This document shows positions 29,015 through 36,883 of a stretch of DNA of 64,000 bases, piece by piece (the stretch's first letter is position 1; each line of letters begins with the position of its first letter). The position numbers were made by a program, and so were the translations under genes. The stretch covers positions 46,709 through 110,708 of the forward strand of contig CAWKIA010000005.1 of the NCBI GenBank assembly GCA_963849635.1. Direction: 5' to 3'. The stretch is from CAVRUD01 sp963849635 (GTDB lineage Bacteria > Chloroflexota > Chloroflexia > Thermomicrobiales > UBA6265). Below the pieces are notes generated by a model that worked only from the letters and a program-made list of their open reading frames with translations, ran no database searches and was not told the DNA's origin.

Positions 29015-29205
29015 AGGCTTGAGGGGGACACGGCTAAAGCCGTGAGGGGGACAGCCCTGCGGGCTGAGGGGGAGCGGGGGAGCGGGGGAGACGGGCCGGA
29101 GACCGACTCCTCCCCATTTCCCCCTCACGGCGACAGCCGTGTCCCCCTCAAAGCGATCAGCTTTGTCCCCCACAGGGCGCTAGCCCTGTCCCCCTCCCCG
29201 TTCTC
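29004..29205. repeat. Array of GGGGGACA hairpins in two opposed blocks
   Basis: Three hairpins on the plus strand (ACAAGCCTGAAGGCTTGA, ACACGGCTAAAGCCGTGA, ACAGCCCTGCGGGCTGA), each preceded by GGGG(G), are followed by three in the opposite sense (TCACGGCGACAGCCGTGT, TCAAAGCGATCAGCTTTGT, ACAGGGCGCTAGCCCTGT). Stem sequences differ while pairing is kept. A second array lies at 37807-37915. The remaining bases of the gap hold no gene. Confidence 0.85.
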
Positions 29206-29209
29206 CCCG

Positions 29210-29260
29210 TTGACGATGCTAAACAATCGTGATATCTCTATTGCATGTCTCGTGTATACA
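29210..29260 (+). promoter_or_regulatory. Promoter and GntR-type operator of the first GntR gene
   Basis: TTGACG at 29210-29215 is spaced 17 bases from TATCTC at 29233-29238. The 8-bp palindrome TGTATACA at 29253-29260, inside CGTGTATACAATCGG, has the TGTATACA core seen at FCD-type GntR sites. It lies downstream of the -10 where repressor binding would block transcription. Confidence 0.45.
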
Positions 29261-29325
29261 ATCGGAGTGCAGCCGACAACGGTGCTGGGATCACGCCGGA
29301 GGCGGCGGTCGATGGCAGGGCGTCC

Positions 29326-29992
29326 ATGCCGTCTCTTGCGTCACAGAACGGTGGCTGGTCGGGTAAACCGACCGAGACCGAGCGGGTATACCGCGCCTTG
29401 AAGCGAGCGATCCTGGCCGGGGAGCTTCGGCCTGGCGAGGCGTTGCAGGAGGTGCGGATCGCGGCCGAGTTCGGGGCGAGCCGCACGCCGATCCGGGAGG
29501 CCTTCCAGAAGCTGGAGGGCGACGGGCTCCTGACGATCGCGCCCCGGCGGGGCGCCTTCGTCCGCCAGCCGACGGCCCGCGATTTCTTCGACATCAACGA
29601 GCTGCGCCTGATCCTGGAGCCGGTGGCGATGCGGACCGCCGCCGGGACGCTCGACACAGCCGTCGTCGCTGGGCTCCAGGCGAAGCTCGCCGCGATCTCA
29701 GCGGATTCCCCCGGCGAGAGCTGATTTCACGGCGCTGGAGGAGCTTGACCGGGAATTGCATCGGACGATCGCCGCGGCCCACAACAATGCCCGGATGAAC
29801 AAGATCATCGACGGGCTCAACGACATGATGCAGATCGTGCGCGAGAAGGACATGCGCCGCCGCCATCGCGAGCTCCACGCCAGCATCGGCGAGATTCTGG
29901 CCGCGCTGGGCGCCCGCGACGCCGAAGCCGCCGAGCGGCTGCTGCGCCGGCACATCGGCGACTTCAGCGGGGCACTGCGGACGCTGGTCTGA
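29326..29992 (+). pseudogene. GntR-family transcriptional regulator (FCD domain), frameshifted
   Basis: About 222 residues: an N-terminal winged helix (ETERVYRALKRAILAGELRP, EALQEVRIAAEFGASRTPIR, RGAFVRQP) and a C-terminal FCD ligand domain (DINELRLILEPVAMRTAAGT, then LHRTIAAAHNNARMNKIIDG and the metal-site HRELHASIGEILAALGARD). The regulator probably controls the DUF6282/M24/transporter genes that follow. ATG 29326 is chosen because the first start at 29245 would place the candidate operator TGTATACA inside the gene and give an over-long N-terminus. One frameshift near 29705. Confidence 0.8.
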
Positions 29993-30019
29993 GGAGACGG
30001 CAAGGCGGCAAGGCGGCGA

Positions 30020-31042
30020 GTGACGGATGAGGAGAACGGGGTGGTGCTGCCGGCGGGGAGGTCGTTCGAACTGAGTCGGGAGGTGCTCTACGACGCGATC
30101 GATATCCATGTCCACGCGGGGCCGCACATCTTCAGCAGCCCGCGCCGGGTCGATCCGATCCAGGCGGCCGTGGAGGCTCGCGATGCCGGGATGCGCGCGA
30201 TCGTCTACATGGACGTCTTCGAGATGAGCAACGGGACCGCCTGGCTGGTGAACCGGCACGTGCCGGACTTCACCACCTTTGGCGGCTTGATCCTGAACAC
30301 CGTCTACGGCGGGATGAACCCCCGGGCGGTCAAGACGGCGCTGCATTACGGGTCCGGCGCCAAGTTCATCTCCTTCGGCGCTCACTCTACCTACTATCAG
30401 GCCGTGCGTGAGGGGCACATGGTCGACGGCGCGTTTCTGCCGCTCAGCGAGCGCTACCCCAAGTTCCGGACCGAAGAACTTGAACGCTGCATTCGGATTC
30501 CGGTTGATGAAGAGCCGGGGCCGGAACTGGACGAGATCCTGGGCCTGATCGGCGAGCAGCCGCAGGTCTACCTCAACACTGGCCATGTCTCGGCCGAGGA
30601 GGCGTTGCGCCTGATCGAACTTGCGCCGCGCTACGGCATCACCAAGTTGCTGGTGGCCTCATCGGTCACCAAGATCGCGACCGATTGTCAGCTGGAAGCG
30701 ATGATCGCCGGTGGAGCCTTCATCGAACACACCCTGGCTGCCTTTACCCACACCACCCCGATCCCGAAGACGCACTACTACGTCGAGAAGGAGTACATCT
30801 CGATCGATGAGGGGATGCCGGGCAGCACCAACTTCGGGGTCCATACCGTGGCGCAGCAGGTCCAGCGCTACGGGGCGGAACACTTCATCCTCTCCAGCGA
30901 CTTCGGGGTCTACACGTTGCCGACGCCGGTCGAGGGGATGCGGGGGTTCGCGGCCTGCATGCTCGATCTCGGCATACCCGTTGAGGATGTCCGCACGATG
31001 ATCGTGACGAACCCGGCCCGACTACTGGGCCTGAGCGCCTAG
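30020..31042 (+). CDS. DUF6282 family amidohydrolase-like protein
   Basis: A 340-residue protein of the amidohydrolase-like TIM-barrel type now called DUF6282. YDAIDIHVHAGPHIF carries the His-x-His metal motif on strand 1; later candidate ligands are in LNTGHVSAEEALRLIELAPR and the Asp in HFILSSDFGVYTLPTP. It has no signal peptide. The reaction is not established for this family; hydrolysis of an amide or a C-N bond in a small molecule is the plausible class. GTG 30020 starts 28 bp after the GntR stop, within a microrepeat (GGCAAGGCGGCAAGGCGGC). It is intact and directly followed by an M24 peptidase gene, consistent with one operon. Confidence 0.82.
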   Translation: MTDEENGVVLPAGRSFELSREVLYDAIDIHVHAGPHIFSSPRRVDPIQAAVEARDAGMRAIVYMDVFEMSNGTAWLVNRHVPDFTTFGGLILNTVYGGMNPRAVKTALHYGSGAKFISFGAHSTYYQAVREGHMVDGAFLPLSERYPKFRTEELERCIRIPVDEEPGPELDEILGLIGEQPQVYLNTGHVSAEEALRLIELAPRYGITKLLVASSVTKIATDCQLEAMIAGGAFIEHTLAAFTHTTPIPKTHYYVEKEYISIDEGMPGSTNFGVHTVAQQVQRYGAEHFILSSDFGVYTLPTPVEGMRGFAACMLDLGIPVEDVRTMIVTNPARLLGLSA

Positions 31043-31059
31043 GAGGAGACCCGCACACG

Positions 31060-32214
31060 ATGGACTACGCCGGACGGTTGCGCACGGTACAGGCGGCGAT
31101 GGCGGACCAGGGGATCACCCTGATGTTCTTGCCCCGGGCCGCGAATCTCTATTACCTGACGGGCATCCGCCGCCAACTCGAGCACGGCACCGACCACAAC
31201 GCCTACGGCGACTGGTTGTCCGGCGGCTATATCGGTACCGAGGGACCGGTCCAGGTCGTCGCGCCGCGGATGGGCGGCAACTACTGGATCAACGAGGCCG
31301 AGGGCAAGCCGTGGGTCGCCGGGGTACGGCTGATCATGGAGCCGATCGATCCGGTTGATGCCCTGAAGGAGACGCTGGCGGGCTTCGGGGTGACCGGGGG
31401 CAAGGTCAGGATCGCCGTCGATGAGCGGGTTTGGGCGCAGTGGACGATGGCGATCCGCGACGTTTTGCCCGAGGTCGAGTTGGTCAACGCCAGCCCGATC
31501 GTGATGGCGCTGCGGGTGATCAAGACCGATGACGAGCTTGCCGCCATGCAGCGGGCGTCGGATCTGACCGATCAGGTCTTCTACAACGTCCTGCCTAAGC
31601 TCAAGGAGGGCGTGACCGAGTACGAGATCGCGCACGAGATCGACTACCAGTTTGTCACTCTGGGGGCGGAGTACACCTCGTTCGAGACGGGCGTCTTCTT
31701 CACCGGCGGCGGGCTGGACGGCAACGAGAAGACGATCCGGTCGGGCGAGCGGAAGCTCACCTATGGGACGTCGGTGATGTTCGACTTTGGCGGGCTGGTC
31801 GACGGCTATGCCTCGGATTTCGGGCGTTCAGCCTTCATGGGCGAGCCACCGGCCGAGTACGTTCGCGTTCATGACACGGTGATCAAGTCGCAGGCGGACG
31901 CGATGGCGGCGATGGTTGCCGGCAAATGCACGGCCGCTGAGGCGAACCGGATCGCGCGCAAGGTCATCGCGGACGCCGGCTACGACGAGGGATTCCGGCA
32001 CCGGCTGGGCCACGCGATCGGCGTGACGGTCCACGAGCCGCCTTTCCTCGACGGCGTCGATGAGATCGTCTTGCGGGAGCGGATGGTCTTCACCGTCGAG
32101 CCGAGCATCATCCTGGGCGGTTTCGGCAACCGGATCGAGGACATGGTCGTGGTGACGGCCGAGGGCGGTAAGCCGATGAGCAAGGTCGAGCGGAAGCTGT
32201 ACGTGGTCGAGTAG
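31060..32214 (+). CDS. M24-family Xaa-Pro peptidase/creatinase-like hydrolase (first of three)
   Basis: A 384-residue pita-bread enzyme. The creatinase N-domain (residues 1-130; FLPRAANLYYLTGIRRQ) precedes the catalytic domain, whose metal ligands are visible: the two Asp of MFDFGGLVDGYASDFGRS, His in LGHAIGVTVHEPPF, Glu in FTVEPSIIL and Glu in RIEDMVVVT. It can be a prolidase-like peptidase or a creatinase/ectoine-hydrolase-like amidase; the catabolic context leans to the latter or to a modified dipeptide. ATG 31060 has AGGAGGA upstream. The gene sits 17 bp after DUF6282. Confidence 0.88.
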   Translation: MDYAGRLRTVQAAMADQGITLMFLPRAANLYYLTGIRRQLEHGTDHNAYGDWLSGGYIGTEGPVQVVAPRMGGNYWINEAEGKPWVAGVRLIMEPIDPVDALKETLAGFGVTGGKVRIAVDERVWAQWTMAIRDVLPEVELVNASPIVMALRVIKTDDELAAMQRASDLTDQVFYNVLPKLKEGVTEYEIAHEIDYQFVTLGAEYTSFETGVFFTGGGLDGNEKTIRSGERKLTYGTSVMFDFGGLVDGYASDFGRSAFMGEPPAEYVRVHDTVIKSQADAMAAMVAGKCTAAEANRIARKVIADAGYDEGFRHRLGHAIGVTVHEPPFLDGVDEIVLRERMVFTVEPSIILGGFGNRIEDMVVVTAEGGKPMSKVERKLYVVE

Positions 32215-32243
32215 TTGACTTGGGCGGGCGGCCAGCAACGACC

Positions 32244-32364
32244 GTCATCCTGAGCTTGCGAAGGATCTTGGCGCTTCAGCGCCTTCGTGATCGTTCCAAA
32301 CCGCGAGATCGCGACCGGTAGCAAAGGCCGTAAACGGCCAAGATCCTCGCAAGCTTAGGATGAC
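32244..32364. repeat. Terminal-inverted-repeat element, GTCATCCTGAGC family
   Basis: Left terminus GTCATCCTGAGCTTGCGAAG continues as GATCTTGGC; the right end is its complement with one deletion and one change (GCCAAGATCCTCGCAAGCTT then AGGATGAC). The interior has no reading frame. A second copy is at 55475-55619. It is MITE-like, with no target duplication clearly seen. Confidence 0.75.
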
Positions 32365-32416
32365 AGGTGAGTGCTCGACCAATGCGGTGCCGATTAGTAA
32401 GGAAACAGGTGCATTG

Positions 32417-33565
32417 ATGGAAGGAATCGCCGCGCGGCGGCTGGCGCGGGTCAGGGAATCGATGGTGGCGTGGGGCGCCGATATTTTGGTGCTCAACTTT
32501 GGACCGGACTTTCTGTACCTCACGGGTATGGAAGGGCCGATGTACTACACGATTCTGAAGGGGCACGGCGACTGGGTGACCAGCGCCATCGTGTCGCAGG
32601 ATCATGATCCGGTGATCGTGCTGCACCCGTGGTTCGATGTTGATGTGAAGACCTGGGTGGAGGACGTGCGGGTAATGGCTCCGGGGGAGCCGAACCCGGA
32701 TGGCTACCTGGCCGGGGTCTTAGCGGAGTTCTCGCCGGCGGGCAAGACGATTGCCACCAGCAAGATGCTGTGGGGTCAGACGATGCTGGCCCTCCAGGCC
32801 GGAGCGCCGAATGCCCGGTTCATCGCCGCCGACAACACGATGATGGACCGGATGCGCTCGATCAAGGACGCCGATGAGCTGGAGGCGATGCAGGCGGTTG
32901 CGACGATGACCGACGTGGCCCTGGCGGAGACGATCAAGCGGATGCGGGTGGGAATGACCGAGCGGGATGTCTCCCTGGAGGTCGAGTACCAGATCCGGCT
33001 GGCGGGGGGCGATGGGCCGTCGTTCACGGCCGGGATCATCTCGGTGGGGAACGGCAGCGATCCGAACCGGCACATTTTCACGCGGAACACCGATCTCAAA
33101 CTGGAATCTGGGATGACGGTCGCGTTCGACTTCGGCGCGATCCTGAACGGCTATTGCTCTGACTTCGGCCGCTCGGTCTTTATCGGCGATCCCGTGCCGG
33201 AGGCGCTAGCCGCCTACGAGACGATCACGACCGGCAACAAGGCGGTGATGCCGCAGATGAAGGCCGGGCAGATCACGCCGACGGGCGTCGCGAACGCGAT
33301 GCGGGATCACGTCGCGGAGCGGGGCTTCACCGAGTACTACATGTACGAGGGGCTGGGCCACGCGATCGGGCTGGAGGTCCATGAGGAACCATGGCTCAAG
33401 CCGCCGTATGATGATCCTATCGAAACCAACATGTGCTTCACGCTCGAGCCGAAGATCTGGAAGCCGAGCGTCTTCTATGTCCGCTGCGAGGATGTCGTGG
33501 TGGTTGGCCCGGACGGGGCGCGCTCGCTGACGCATGCGCCGTATGAACCGGCGGTGGTGGCATAG
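32417..33565 (+). CDS. M24-family peptidase/creatinase-like hydrolase (second of three)
   Basis: A 382-residue paralogue of the gene upstream. The N-domain VLNFGPDFLYLTGMEGPMYY precedes a catalytic domain with FDFGAILNGYCSDFGRSVF (two Asp), GLGHAIGLEVHEEPW (His), FTLEPKIW (Glu) and RCEDVVVVG (Glu). ATG 32417 is preferred; the frame opens earlier but only through the inverted-repeat element. Overall identity to the first M24 looks low, so the two probably have different substrates or form a two-step pathway. Transporter genes follow after a hairpin-rich gap. Confidence 0.88.
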   Translation: MEGIAARRLARVRESMVAWGADILVLNFGPDFLYLTGMEGPMYYTILKGHGDWVTSAIVSQDHDPVIVLHPWFDVDVKTWVEDVRVMAPGEPNPDGYLAGVLAEFSPAGKTIATSKMLWGQTMLALQAGAPNARFIAADNTMMDRMRSIKDADELEAMQAVATMTDVALAETIKRMRVGMTERDVSLEVEYQIRLAGGDGPSFTAGIISVGNGSDPNRHIFTRNTDLKLESGMTVAFDFGAILNGYCSDFGRSVFIGDPVPEALAAYETITTGNKAVMPQMKAGQITPTGVANAMRDHVAERGFTEYYMYEGLGHAIGLEVHEEPWLKPPYDDPIETNMCFTLEPKIWKPSVFYVRCEDVVVVGPDGARSLTHAPYEPAVVA

Positions 33566-33585
33566 CGATTTCCGCGGTGCTGGAA

Positions 33586-33772
33586 CCCGGGGTTGAAACC
33601 CCGGGCTAAGCACGACGAAGCCCTTCCAGGGCTGAGAACGTTCGACGACGTGCAGAGTTTTCGGCTGAAGGTTGCAACGGCGATGATCGATAACCGCGAT
33701 CAAAGAGACAGCCCGCTCATAGCCCTGGAAGGGCTTTGTCACGTTGAGCCTGGGGTTTCAACCCCAGGTGCC
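33586..33772. repeat. Pair of GGGGTTGAAACCCC-family repeats in inverted orientation
   Basis: One copy at 33586-33640 (GGGGTTGAAACCCCGGGCT, AGCCCTTCCAGGGCT) and an opposite copy at 33721-33772 (AGCCCTGGAAGGGCT, TGGGGTTTCAACCCCA) flank 80 bp of unrelated sequence. Together they form a potential long hairpin between the M24 gene and the permease. Confidence 0.75.
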
Positions 33773-33798
33773 AGCGTTGGGCCGAATGGAGCGTCGCG

Positions 33799-34707
33799 GT
33801 GAGCAGCATCGGTCAGGCGCTGTCTCTGGACAGCGCGCCCGGCGAGATCGGGCGTACCGCCAAGCCGCAGGGTCAGCTTGCGATCGTCTGGCGGCAGTTG
33901 CGGCGCAATCGCGCGGCGATGATCGGGGCGTTCCTGATCATCTGCGAGCTGACGATCGCCCTGGCGGCGCCGCTGGTGGCGCCGTATGACCCGCTGGACC
34001 AGAATCCGCGCGCCGCGTTGCAGGCGCCTTCCCGTGATCACTTGTTTGGGACGGACGATACCGGCCGGGACTTGCTCAGCCGGGTGATCTATGGGGCGCG
34101 GATCTCGTTGCGGGTCGGGCTGATCTCGGTTGGGATCGGCGGCGGGATCGGGATCGCGCTCGGGATCATCGCGGGCTATCGCGGCGGCGTGATCGACATG
34201 GTGATCATGCGCCTGATCGATCTGCTGCTGGCCTTCCCCGGGATCTTGCTAGCGCTGGGGATCGTGGCCATCCTGGGGCCGGGGCTGGGCAACGTCATGA
34301 TCGCGGTCGGTATCTCGGCGATCCCCTCGTACACGCGGGTATCGAGGGCCGCCACGATCTCCTTGCGCGATCGGGAGTTTGTGCTCGGGGCGCGGGCGAT
34401 TGGCTGCGGCGACCTGCGGATCGCGATGCGCTACATCCTGCCAAATGTGCTGCCGCCCCTGATCGTGCTGGCGACGCTCGGCATCGCCGGGGCGATTCTG
34501 ACGGCGGCGGGCTTGAGCTTCATCGGGCTGGGGGCGGTGCCGCCCGCGCCGGAGTGGGGCGCGATCCTGTCGCTGGGGCGGAAGTACATCAACCAGGCCT
34601 GGTGGTACACGACCTTCCCCGGGCTGGCGATCGCGGTGACCGTGCTCGGCATCAACATGCTCGGCGATGCGTTGCGCGATGCGCTCGATCCGCGGCTGCG
34701 GCGATAG
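33799..34707 (+). CDS. Peptide ABC transporter permease, DppC/OppC type
   Basis: A 302-residue inner-membrane permease. It has the OppC N-domain (IVWRQLRRNRAAMIGAFLII, PRDHLFGTDDTGRDLLSRVI) and six membrane segments, with the EAA-like loop that docks the ATPase (TISLRDREFVLGARAIGCGD) and LSFIGLGAVPPAPEWGAIL. GTG 33799 precedes MSSIGQALS. It partners the DppB-type gene at 36884 and the binding protein at 34870. The order C-binding protein-B is unusual, and no ATPase subunit gene is present nearby. Confidence 0.92.
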   Translation: MSSIGQALSLDSAPGEIGRTAKPQGQLAIVWRQLRRNRAAMIGAFLIICELTIALAAPLVAPYDPLDQNPRAALQAPSRDHLFGTDDTGRDLLSRVIYGARISLRVGLISVGIGGGIGIALGIIAGYRGGVIDMVIMRLIDLLLAFPGILLALGIVAILGPGLGNVMIAVGISAIPSYTRVSRAATISLRDREFVLGARAIGCGDLRIAMRYILPNVLPPLIVLATLGIAGAILTAAGLSFIGLGAVPPAPEWGAILSLGRKYINQAWWYTTFPGLAIAVTVLGINMLGDALRDALDPRLRR

Positions 34708-34710
34708 CGG

Positions 34711-34786
34711 TCAGGCGTCAGGCGTCGGCGTCAGGCGTTAGGAACGATGCACTCTGACGCCGATGCCTGACGCCTGAACGCCTATT
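34711..34786. repeat. GGCGTCAGGCGTC microrepeat with inverted second half
   Basis: GTCAGGCGTCAGGCGTCGGC and GTCAGGCGTTAGG are followed by CTGACGCCGATGCCTGACGC and CTGAACGCC, so the two halves can pair. It lies between DppC and the binding protein. Confidence 0.65.
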
Positions 34787-34869
34787 ACAACGGACATCCA
34801 CGATGCCGCCGGGGCGGACCCGGAGGGGCGTCGAGCGATGGGGGACTGGACGACGAGAGGAGAGCACCC

Positions 34870-36600
34870 GTGGAACGACAACCGGAATCGACCGTAGGGG
34901 TCTTGCTGGATGGGTACCGGGCGGGGTTGATCTCACGGCGGCGGCTGATGGCGCTGGCGGCGAAGATGCCGGCGCTGGCGGCGGCGATCGCGGCCGGGGC
35001 GCACCTGCGGCCGAAGGGAGCGTCTGCTTCCGGGACGCCGGGCCTGCGCCGGGGAGTGACTCGCGCGCAGGATGTGCCGCAGGGCGGTGAGCTGCGGGTC
35101 GCCTATGATCGAGGCGGTGAACGACACACTCAATCAGCACCGTTCCAACTTCACGATCTCGCGCATGGTGGCGCGGAACGTTCTCGAGTGCCTGACCTGG
35201 GTCAACCCGGCCGATGGCTCGGTCAACCCGTGGCTGGCGGAGTCCTGGGAGATTAGTCCGGACGGCCTGGAGTACACCTTCAAGCTCAAGCAGGGTGTCG
35301 TCTTCCACGACGGCACGCCGTTCAACGCCCAGGCGGTCAAGGCGAACTTCGACAGCACGATGGACCCGGATGAGCGGCCGGGATTTGCTTACCAGGCGCT
35401 GGGTGGCACGTCCTACTCCGCAACTGAGGTCGTCGATGACAGCGACCGTCAAGGTGACCTTCACGGCGCCGCACGCGGCCTTCCTGCTCTACCTGAGCGA
35501 TGGCGGCACGGGAGTCGACTCGCCGGACGCGCTGGCGGCCGGTGGGGCCGACTACGGCATTTCCTCGCTGGTCGGCAGCGGTCCGTACAAGTTCGTCGAG
35601 TGGATCAAGGACGACCACGTCACCCTGGTCAAGAATCCGGACTACGTCTCGGGACCGGCGGCATTTCCCTTCACTGGCCCGACGCCGCTCGACACATTGA
35701 CCTATCCGGGAGGTGCCGGAGCCGTCTGTGCGTGCCGCGGCGGTCGTCGGCGGCGAGATCGAGATGGCCAGGATCATCGAGCCAAATGTGGTCGATGTGC
35801 AGGGTGCCGAGGGGGTCGAGATTATCGCGACCCCGAAGGCGGGTTCCACGCGCATGTTCCTGATGAACACCGCGAAGGCCCCGACCAGCGACATCAACGT
35901 CCGCAAGGCGATCAACATGGCGATCGACAAGGAGGCCATGCTGGGCCTGCCCGGCTGGGCCGGCTATGGCCGCCCGGGTCTGGCGCCGCTGCCGAGCAAC
36001 ATGGTCCCGAATGGCGATCTCTCCGCTCTGGAGCAGTACGACATCCCCTATGACCTGGAGGGGGCGAACGCGCTGCTGGATGAGGCCGGCTGGGTACTGG
36101 ATGGCGACCTCCGCTCGAAAGATGGAGTCACACTCGAACTGGACATGGTGACGACGACCAACGACGTCGATGCCGGTCAGATCGAGCCGATCGACGGCTT
36201 CCTCAACGAGATCGGCGCCAAGCTCAACATCCGGGCTGGTGACTTCAACTTCTGGATCGACACCGTTCAGCAGACCGACTTCCACATGACGCTGATGTCC
36301 GACTCCGGCTTCATCGGCGTCGGCATCGTTGAGGAGTTCTTCCGCGAGGGCGAGCCGTTTGCCAACTATGGCCTGGCCAACCCGGAGCTGAACGAACTGA
36401 TCGACGCGGCGGTGGCCGCTCCGAACCTCGAAGAGCAGTGGGCCAGCCTGATTCCGGCGATGGCGATCATCCTCCAGGAGGTCGTCGGGGTTATGGGCTG
36501 GGAGCAGGACTACCTGGACGCGACGTCGACCAAGGTGGGGGGCGTGACCTTCAACGAGGTCGGGTTCCCGTGGTTCTACGGGGCGTACGTCTCGGAGTAA
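34870..36600 (+). pseudogene. Peptide ABC transporter substrate-binding protein, frameshifted
   Basis: About 575 residues of a family-5 binding protein for the Dpp-type importer. The N-terminus has a Tat-like leader (GLISRRRLMALAAKM). The receptor body shows GELRVAYD, TWVNPADGSVNPWLAESWEI, YTFKLKQGVVFHDGTPF, SGPYKFVEWIKDDHVTLVKN, FLMNTAKAPTSDINVRKAIN and LEGANALLDEAGWVLDGDLR. Three frameshifts, near 35105, 35440 and 35715; the last 890 bases are clean. GTG 34870 precedes MERQPES. It is flanked by its two permease genes. The substrate is likely a peptide or peptide-like compound processed by the adjacent M24 enzymes, by context only. Confidence 0.85.
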
Positions 36601-36650
36601 TCGGACGGGGTGCGGCGCGGCGGCGCGATTGGGCCGCCGCACCAACCATC

Positions 36651-36674
36651 GTAGGGGCGGTTTGGGCAACCGCC
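36651..36674. repeat. GTAGGGGC-family hairpin
   Basis: GTAGGGGCGGTTTGGGCAAC ends in CGCC; the arms GGCGGTT and AACCGCC pair. Related elements with different stems occur at 52861 and 59844-59965. Confidence 0.55.
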
Positions 36675-36678
36675 AACC

Positions 36679-36826
36679 TGTCATCCCGAGCTTGCCGAGG
36701 GATCTCGATGGAGACGCTGTCGCGAAGGCGCCGCCGTCTCCGAGAACGCAGCATCGTTTTCGCGGAGGCCGGGGCTTCCGCGGGGCCACGCGTCCTTCGA
36801 GATTCCTCGACAGGCTCGGAATGACA
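36679..36826. repeat. Terminal-inverted-repeat element, TGTCATCCCGAGC family
   Basis: Left arm TGTCATCCCGAGCTTGCCGA leads into GGGATCTCGA; the right arm is TCGAGATTCCTCGACAGGCT then CGGAATGACA. The interior shares blocks (GCGCCGCCGTCTCC, CCTTCGAGATTCCTCGACA) with the copy at 56625-56780. It lies before the DppB gene. Confidence 0.75.
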
Positions 36827-36883
36827 GGGTCGGTCGGGGCGGCTTCGGTGCGTGGTCGTCGGTCGGGGTAGTGGGGTTCGGTC

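Noticed and set aside
29004..29205. Possible CRISPR-like array of regularly spaced repeats
   Set aside because: The repeated part is only GGGGGACA plus a self-pairing stem; there are no unique spacers of constant length, and no cas genes are present. It is a hairpin repeat array.
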